Assembly (NCBI GenBank): GCA_024704765.1
Contig: JAKMXF010000199.1
Coordinates: 310,001 to 374,000 of the forward strand
Direction: 5' to 3'
DNA from: Oopsacas minuta
Lineage: Eukaryota > Porifera > Hexactinellida > Lyssacinosida > Leucopsacidae
Length of the DNA: 64,000 bases
Made by a program: the position numbers and the translations under genes. Below the pieces are notes generated by a model. That model was given only the letters and a program-made list of their open reading frames with translations. It was not told the DNA's origin and did not search any database. The stretch's first letter is position 1. Every line of letters begins with the position of its first letter. Shown here in pieces: positions 57,264 to 64,000 of this stretch.

Positions 57264-57720
57264 ATAGATTGCCACTAATAGATAGATATGTTGGTACGAG
57301 AGGTAACTGGTCAGAAACAGATAAGGGAGATTCCTGGATATGTGAATAAGATTTTTCCTGTATACGGGGTTGAGTGGATAAATCAGAAGGTACTGAACTC
57401 GATGCTAACGAATCAAAGGAACTGATTGGATATATTTCATTTTCTCAGCCAATTGTAATACAATTTGTCCCAGTTCGGTAGACGATTGTTACCATAGAGT
57501 AGTTCACTTATCTTATCCCACATAGATTTTGGATTCCAATGAGAAGTACCAAGAGTGCCTCGAAGAAGTTTTTATGTAAGGCGAATTGATTTTAGCGCGG
57601 AGATAAACTGCAGTAGCTCCACTGGCAAAGACAAGTCTAAAATAGGTGTTTGGTGACACAAGTCCACCATACACGATGGGAAAAGTTGGCAATTGCAGTG
57701 TGTGTTGACAAAAATTGCAT
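57264..57720. other. Short AT-rich spacer without a gene
   Basis: No motif or repeat was found between the DD37D element and hAT-3. Confidence 0.4.
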
Positions 57721-57921
57721 ACAGCAATCTGGGTTGTTTGATTTAAATCAAAAATCCGAGTTTTATCAAAATATCTTCTTTCAATTCAATATTTTTATGT
57801 TTTTATTATCTTATCAAGCTGATTATGTCCATTTTGCTATTATAAATTTATACCTATCGAAAATCTATTCATTTGACGGCAGGGTTGTTCGATTTAAATA
57901 AAAATAAATGATTTGTACAGT

Positions 57922-58058
57922 CAGGGTCGCTTATTGTGAAACCCTTCATAATGATTTGGTTGGATACAAATCTTATGTAAGCCGAAGAATCGGGACCTGA
58001 GAGGTTGTTCATAATGAACGAATGTTCATATTAAGCTGGTTATTAATAAGCGACCCTG
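57922..58058. mobile_element. Small MITE with CAGGGTCGCTTA ends
   Basis: CAGGGTCGCTTATT at the left pairs with its inverse at the right over 137 bp. AGT flanks both sides (57919-57921 and 58059-58061), a possible 3 bp duplication. It lies in the 5' noncoding part of hAT-3. No coding. Confidence 0.75.
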
Positions 58059-59252
58059 AGTCTATATATATATATATATTTAAACAACCACTTACAAAAG
58101 ATTTATAACTATTAGATTACTACTATCCTTAGCATTTAACAACACTTGATATGGCAGGTAGGAAACAAGATGATATATGGGTCCACTTCGAACGGTATAC
58201 GACAGAAGGAGTTGCTGGCTGGAATGCAAGGTGTAAACTTTGCAAAAAGGAGATGCAGGGGGTGGTCAACCGCCTTAAGCAACATTATTCTTCATGCAGC
58301 ATGCAAGACCATCCCATAATAGCTGAAAATGAATCAATTGATTTAGTAGCCAGATCAACTGCATTATGTGGAGAAGTGCCTGATACAAGTCTTTTTGCTA
58401 AAGAAAAAAGACCTAGGATTACTCATATCGGTGAATATGTCATGAAGACTTCGAAATCAGAGGCAGAATTACTGGATCTCCAAATTGCTCGTTATATTTA
58501 CGCAACTAACACGCCTTTTATAGCTGTTGAACACCCCGAGTTTATGAAACTAATAAAGATGCTACGGCCAGGTTATATACCACCAAATCGCCATGATATA
58601 GGGAATAAACTATTAAATAATGTATAAGGATCTCTCTTGGATACATGCAGAAAAACCCTGGAGGATAAGACAGTCTCCTTATCACTGGATGGATGGAGTA
58701 ACGTACATAATGAACCTGTCGTATGTGTGAGTGCTACAACTGACAAAGGAGAGACTTTCCTTACTGAGACAATTGATACCTCTGGACATAGTCACACATC
58801 AGAATATCTGGCAGAACTTGCTGCAGATGCTATTACTTCCTGTGAGATAAATTTTAGATGTCATGTACGTAACGTTGTAACTGACAACGCAGCCAATATG
58901 GCAAAAATGAGAAGAGATTTACAAAAAAAGATACCGAATGAAATATTGACATAAGGATGCTCTGCTCATTTGTTGAAGCTATTAGCACAAGATGTACAGA
59001 GTACTGGGGTAAAAGAACAAGTTGTCCAGATAGTCAAATATTTTAGACATACACATCTACCTGCAGCTAGATACAAGCAAGCTGGTGGTAATTCTCTTGT
59101 TATCCCACATGAAATTAAATGGAATACTTTGACGGACTGTTTGAAAAGCTATATTTCTAACTGGCATATCCTTGTACAGGTCTGTGAGGAATATCGTGTT
59201 GAGATAAATTCGAACATTGGTAATAAAGTTAAGAATTATTCTATCAAACGTA

Positions 59253-60565
59253 CAGGGTTGGGCATAAGTTCTGCCACATTTTTAAATAACTATATTTTCC
59301 GATTGATATATTGTATTATGTTGAAATTCGGTATGTACTACTAAATATAGTATATAGATTCGCAGATACGTTAATTATTCGATGTATCCTCCTTTTCTTT
59401 CAATTACAGCCTTTAGTCTCTTAGGGAAGGCCTCTACAGCGGCACGGAGTATTTCTTGGGGTATTCTCTCCCAATCTCGACACAAAGACTTTTTCAGAGA
59501 GTCTATATTGGTGTGAGACTTCAAACATGCCCTCGTTTCCAAAATGGACCAGATAGAATAATCCATTGGATTTAAATCGGGGCTGTATGGTGGCCATTCT
59601 TCCTTTTGGATAAAATCTGGATTATTGCTTCGAAGCCAGGCCTGAGTGGCATTCGATGTGTGGGCTGGAGCACCATCTTGTTGGAACACGAAAGGTTTCC
59701 CAGAAAACATAGTTTTAGAGAGATCTTGTATTACAGGTTCTAAAATAAGCTCACGGTAGGTTCGGGTGTCGATTTTTACGCCAGCAGGCACGAATATGAG
59801 TGGTGTCCGGCCAATTGATGATATTCCCGCCCAAACCATGACTGAAAGTGGCTTTTGTATACGACTGACATATCGAAGTTCTTCTGGGATAGAAGAAATT
59901 GAGGATGAGATGATGCGATCATTTTGAGGGTTCGTTGCTTCCTCAATGGTGAATAATTTCTCATCTGAGAACAGGAATGAATTGAGACCATGGATCGCGT
60001 GCCTCTTAAGAAGTCCCTTGCTTCTCGATGCTCTTTTTGCCTTCACTAGGGTCGTGATGTGATGGACTCTCTTTCTCTTGAAAGAGCGCATATGCAAGTC
60101 ATTTTAAACAACTCGTCCGATTGATCTACGTGAAACTCTTAGTTCTTTGGCCATTTTGCTCATTGACCGGCGGGGATTTCGGCGAATTCGTTGACGTACT
60201 ACTTTTTTAAGCCTTTGTGTCGTTACAGACCGTGGACGGCCAGATCTTGGTTTATCAGTAATCCCGCCAGTCACTTCATATCGCTCAATAGTTCGAGTAA
60301 TGAACTTCCTTCTGCTATTAGGGAATTTCAGAAGATTGAAGATTTCTGAAGGATTTTTTCCTGCTTGAAATAATTCAATGATTTTCGACCTCTCTTGCTC
60401 CATGACCAATTATCGCTTCAAAAGGCTAAGATAATATAAAATTTCAGGGAAAGAGTGAAAAATATATATTATAACAAAGTTTGAGCTAAATGACAGATAC
60501 AAATAACTAATGGAATAATTTTTGGCTGGATTATAATATTGTGGCAGAACTTATGCCCAACCCTG
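59253..60565 (-). mobile_element. Mariner-type element, DD37D (maT-like), nested in hAT-3
   Basis: Ends CAGGGTTGGGCATAAGTTCT are inverted copies; TA lies at 59251-59252 and 60566-60567. Length 1,313 bp. Removing it with one TA rejoins the hAT-3 frame, so the insertion site is exact. Confidence 0.93.
59375..60403 (-). pseudogene. DD37D transposase with a single stop codon
   Basis: ATG 60403 opens MEQERSKIIELFQAGKNPSE, then a helix-turn-helix and DKPRSGRPRSVTT. One in-frame TAA at about 60104-60106 sits after RRSIGRVV, where lysine is expected. The frame then continues uninterrupted: LFSDEKLFTIEEA (first D), MVWAGISSIGRTPLIFVPAG, FQQDGAPAHTSN (second D), PPYSPDLNPMDYSIW (third D). Counting gives 37 residues between the second and third D. 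It ends GGYIE at 59375. One nonsense change is the only visible defect, making it the best preserved of the three DD37D copies. Confidence 0.92.
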
Positions 60566-61732
60566 TAACGCTGAAGATCTCTTTATTAGATTAAAACCAA
60601 TTTCAGTTGCTCTAGATAGAATTCAAAGGGAAAATGCTATAATTAGCGATACAGTTGAAGTATGGAAAACACTTTATGAGGATCTTCTAAGTTCACAGCA
60701 ACCGGCACATGTACTAAGAAAAGTAGACGAAAGAGCTGCCCAAGCTATTTCTCCAGCACACTATTCTTCGAACTTAATAGACCCAAGGTATAGAGGAAGA
60801 AAACTCACTGAGAAAGAAGCTACCGATGCAATGGAATATATTCATCAGCATCGTCCAAATGCAAACGTTGGGGAAAGATATTACTAAAGTTGCTGAACAA
60901 CTTCTCACCGCAATTGCTTCAAGTACGGGAATTGAACGTATATTATCTACATTTGGATATATACACTCAAAAACTCGCAACCGACTTGGAATTTGAGAAG
61001 GCGGCTAAACTGGTGTTCGTTTATAGGATATTGAACATGAAAAATTAAATTATTCTATTTTCTACACTCTATATTCTACGAGATAGACCACAATTATGCA
61101 TTCATTTATTTATATGTATCAATCTCACAATTCATAAATACGCATACATTATTATAACAAGGACAGGTGATACGGCCGGATGGTTCAGTCAGTTGTCATA
61201 CAAAATCGGATTTAAATTAATAAAAATCCGATTTAAATCAAAAAAATCTGATTTAAATCAAAAAAATCCGACTTTTTTGATTTTTTTAAAAAAATCATGA
61301 TTTTTATCAACCCTGACAGCAATGTTGCAAGAAATTTGCATGAAATAATATTTTTCTTGTAACTTTGTGGTACTTTGTATATTGCCTTGTTGCATGCAAC
61401 AAAGTTCCATTGTGTATGGTGGCTGAATAATATTTCGTAAAATATATTTTAAAATTAGTGATTTTAAAAACTTGAAATGAAGACATGCTTGTTAGACGCA
61501 TAGGATAAACAATAATATCTGAATGGAAGGGAAGAACAGAAATGAAGGTCAAATGATACCAGATTATATTGTGAAATGGAAATGAATCAACGTTGGAATT
61601 GAAAATAAAAGTTGAGATTCAAAGAGTAAATATAAATGATAAGAGTATAAAATATGTGATTGAAATAAACATGACATAAAAATAAGAAAACAAGTCAAAA
61701 TTAGTAAATTTTCCAAATCAGATATTTTAGAA

Positions 61733-61990
61733 AGGACTTTATATATTGAAAAAATTTTAAACACATAATCCAGCAACCCTCAATAGTATTCGGAAGAAAA
61801 AGTATATCAAAAGAATACTGAGAATTGGTCAAATAACAATTTATATTTGAGACGTTTGGAAAAATATTGAAAACGTTAATGCAAAATCATAACAAATAAT
61901 TGAAAGTATAGTGCTGGTGGAACACGAAAATCCTAAATTCTGATGACATTTTCGTGTTCCAAGAAGACCATACCTCCGAATTATACTAAA
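61733..61990 (+). repeat. Dispersed repeat R1, copy 3 (3' part)
   Basis: It matches the 3' parts of the copies at 6957 and 10480: ACACATAATCCA, CAATAGTAT and GGTCAAATAACA are shared, and GATGACATTTTCGT is shared with copy 2. Confidence 0.6.
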
Positions 61991-62269
61991 TTACTTGATA
62001 TATCTATACAGAATGTTGGTTTAATAAACGATTGAAGTGGACACGCTTATGTTCGAATTGGCTGCTAACTTCCTCCCCTCAAGCATCCTAAACTATTTCC
62101 TAGAAATTTTGAATAGAGCCATAGCAATTACCCTTTAGTTGTCTCACTAACATGAATGAATCAACTTGGGAAGTTAGCTGAAAGATTGAAATTAAAGGCA
62201 TCAGGCTAGTAGATTCTTACAATTGATTTCATAAGAGAAATTTATATACTTGAAACTTGAAACTTCTGG

Positions 62270-62620
62270 GTATGTGTTCAGTGATAAATCTGGGCATTCT
62301 GCGAAGATTTGTCCGGTCGGATAATTCAGACTGCCAAAACTGGTGATTGCGAAATTTTGGCATGAAAATCTAATCCCGGGAGAGGCTTCATCCAGGGTTG
62401 GCAAACCGCGCACTCTGAGTGTGTATAAAATAAACTTGCCGCACCCTAGTGTATTAAGAACATGGGGATACCGCATGATAAATGTCAAATTTGGCGAAAC
62501 CCATAAATATTTCCCAAAGTCACATTCCTGTGTGAACCCCGCGCATCCAAATATTGGCCTGCCCCGGGACCATTTTTGTGGATTCAAATGGAAAGGGACC
62601 ATATTGGCGGCTAAAGTTTA
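62270..62620. other. GC-richer patch open on both strands
   Basis: Overlapping open frames of 119 codons (plus) and 133 codons (minus) cover a stretch with CCCCGGGACC and CCGCGC motifs, well above the local GC level. Neither peptide contains a motif I know. Overlapping frames suggest composition rather than coding. It could be an old transferred or structured sequence. Confidence 0.35.
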
Positions 62621-63163
62621 TCATGGAAAGTTTTTATACCTATATATAAGCAAAAGAACGAAACTATATCCAGTGTCAATTAAAGAGTTTCTAGAGTCGT
62701 AGGTAAGTAAATAGAATCGATTAGCGTAGAAAACTAGCATCTACGCTTGGGACAGAAGAGAGAGTTAACTATCATTAGATTTGTTTGGAGATATTTTTCA
62801 TTGTTTATAATAAAACGTACCGCACTGAAAATTTCAGACCAATTGCACCAATTTGCTACAAATTTTTGTGTTGCGTATCAAAGGAGTTTAAAGTAACTCC
62901 AAGTCTAGACAAAATATTAGTTAGAAAGTATCAGTTGTTGTTTCAAGATTAAATCAAGTAACAAAATACTAACGATGGTAAATCTGAATAATGTCAATAT
63001 TGTAAATTCACCACCACCTCACTATAAAATATTATAAGTATCAAAATGTATAGCTAGAAATTATCTAAACATAGTCTAGCTAAACATGGGACATTGAAAA
63101 TAGATCTTGTAGAAAATACTTTTAATTAAGCTATGGAATGTAGAAGCAAGCTTTAAATTCCTA

Positions 63164-64000
63164 CGGGCGTTCAATAAGAAGTCGTTATTCCAAATTTTGT
63201 GAGTCGGATATTTCTACCCAGATCAAACTGAAATATCTAATAACAATCCATCCATTGTGAATTCAATAATGCAAAGCATTTTGATTCTGATGTCTCTCTA
63301 ATATTGTACTTATTTACATTTTGGCAGTTTATTATAGTAACATTTTTAATGGCTTCAAAAAGTACAAAGTTCAAAATTGAGCAGAGAGTATATGTGAAGA
63401 TCAGAACACTGCTCAAAGTTTCACCAACAGATGCCCATAAAGATTTAGAGGAAGTTTATAAGGATGCAGCACTTCCATATTCCACTGTTGTTGATTGGGC
63501 TAGACGCTTTCGTGAAGGTAGAGTGTCCATTGAAGATGGGGCAAGAATAGGGAGACCAGTTTCCAGCGCCAGTGACAAAAATATCCTTGAGGTATCAGTG
63601 TTACTTAAAGAAGACCCTCATATCACGCTTGTGGAGATAGCTGATGCGGTTGGGATCTCAACGGGGACTGCTCAAGCTATTGTACATGATAATATGAAAA
63701 TCCGAAAGATATGTGCTCGATGGGTACCGCATTTACTAACTCAGGTCCAGAAAGCAAAGAAGGTCCAATGCTCTACTAAATTGCTCTCTGAGTTAGATCG
63801 AGCTGACTCCAGAAGGTAATTTGAGATAGTAACAGGTGACGAAACTTGGGTACGTTATTCTGAGCATTTTTCAAAATAAGCAAACAAAGTATGGGTGGCA
63901 AAAGGACAGGATCCACTAATGATCCCTCGACCTGACTTTCGGGACCCGAAGGTCATGTACTGTATATTTTTTTATTCTAATGGTCCAGTGTGCCAGATTT
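63164..64000 (+). mobile_element. Mariner element (DD34D type) cut by the right edge
   Basis: The left end CGGGCGTTCAATAAGAAGTC begins after TA (63162-63163) and shares GGGCGTTCAATAAG with the deleted mariner at 53504. The right end is outside the window. Confidence 0.75.
63349..64000 (+). pseudogene. Mariner transposase with two stops, partial
   Basis: ATG 63349 gives MASKSTKFKIEQRVYVKIRT, then VDWARRFREGRVSIEDGAR (mariner helix-turn-helix and linker), GRPVSSASDKNI, and HITLVEIADAVGISTGTAQA (second helix-turn-helix). ICARWVPHLLT follows, a mariner hallmark. After TAA at 63817-63819 the frame resumes with IVTGDETWV (first catalytic D). A second TAA lies at 63877-63879. The remaining catalytic residues are beyond the edge. 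No frameshift is seen. Confidence 0.9.

Larger units (their letters stand above)
58151..61048 (+). pseudogene. hAT-3 transposase (BED finger), interrupted
   Basis: ATG 58151 starts MAGRKQDDIWVHF and a BED zinc finger (NARCKLCKKEMQGVVNRLKQ then HYSSC, residues about 26-48). One frame continues through two TAA codons (58625-58627 and 58952-58954). It carries SLSLDGWSNVHNEPVV (first catalytic D) and VVTDNAANMAKM (second D), up to NYSIKR, where the DD37D element entered. After it, at 60568, the same frame resumes NAEDLFIRLKPISVALDRIQ. Two one-base gains, near 60875 and 60993, precede the C-terminus TAIASSTGIERILSTFGYIH. TAA 61046-61048 ends it. The insertion falls exactly between codons after restoring one TA. 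Confidence 0.9.
57729..61315 (+). mobile_element. hAT-3 element with exact 8 bp duplication
   Basis: The left end is CTGGGTTGTTTGATTTAAAT (expected CAGGGTTG). The right end in inverse is CAGGGTTGATAAAAATC. ACAGCAAT is exactly duplicated at 57721-57728 and 61316-61323. A second copy of the left terminus, CAGGGTTGTTCGATTTAAAT, sits at about 57882. Nested in it are a 137 bp MITE (57922-58058) and a DD37D element (59253-60565). Without these the element is about 2.1 kb. Confidence 0.92.
61324..63161. other. AT-rich DNA with repeat R1 copy and a GC-richer patch
   Basis: No gene is supported. Repeat R1 copy 3 (61733-61990) and the patch at 62270-62620 are listed separately. Confidence 0.4.

Noticed and set aside
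58625-58954. Two in-frame TAA codons in hAT-3, both where tyrosine is expected, hinting at a reassigned code
   Set aside because: In the nested DD37D gene a TAA replaces lysine, other pseudogenes have stops at unrelated positions, and frameshifts accompany them. The intact genes end at normal stops. Ordinary decay explains it.

Overview
The window is animal nuclear DNA: AT-rich, with one large host gene and a dense graveyard of DNA transposons. The single clear host gene is an intact SNF2-family helicase of the RAD54L2/ARIP4 type (minus strand, about 18.3-21.6 kb). The transposon types (Tc1/mariner, hAT, Merlin, Ginger, Transib) and the short spliceosomal introns in the Ginger gene point to an invertebrate. 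An arthropod such as a copepod would fit, but the sequence alone does not fix the species. I saw no rRNA, tRNA, CRISPR array, LTR retroelement or reverse transcriptase.

Layout. 0-5 kb: the start of a zinc-binding family-B gene running off the left edge, a Transib (RAG1-related) transposase relic, then sparse DNA. 4.7-9.3 kb: two decayed Tc1/mariner elements (DD37E and DD37D types). 9-18 kb: mostly unannotatable AT-rich DNA with dispersed repeats and several small TIR elements. 18.3-21.6 kb: the helicase. 22.2-32.4 kb: one hAT element opened by four later insertions, namely a hAT MITE, a 3.2 kb element called here family A, a second hAT, and a Merlin-type MITE. 32.7-35.4 kb: two Tc1/mariner elements six bases apart, the second with an intact transposase. 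37.6-42.3 kb: a Merlin element carrying a Ginger element in one terminal repeat. 43.4-49.5 kb: hAT relics on both sides of a second, foldback family-A element (A2), which is itself interrupted by a 2.3 kb element called here family B. 50.9-61.3 kb: a mariner-like DD-D element, a deleted mariner, a DD37D element, and a hAT with a nested DD37D element and a nested MITE. The right edge cuts a mariner with premature stops.

The most interesting content is families A and B. Each has matched terminal inverted repeats, a target-site duplication proven by the interrupted host sequence (8 bp for A, 3 bp TAA for B), and one long protein gene that I cannot place in a named transposase superfamily. Both proteins look like members of widespread 'uncharacterised' animal families. 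The window gives direct structural evidence that such genes are cargo or transposases of cut-and-paste elements. Nesting gives a relative order of events: hAT-1 is older than A1, hAT-2 and the Merlin MITE; A2 is older than B; Merlin is older than Ginger; hAT-3 is older than its DD37D insert.
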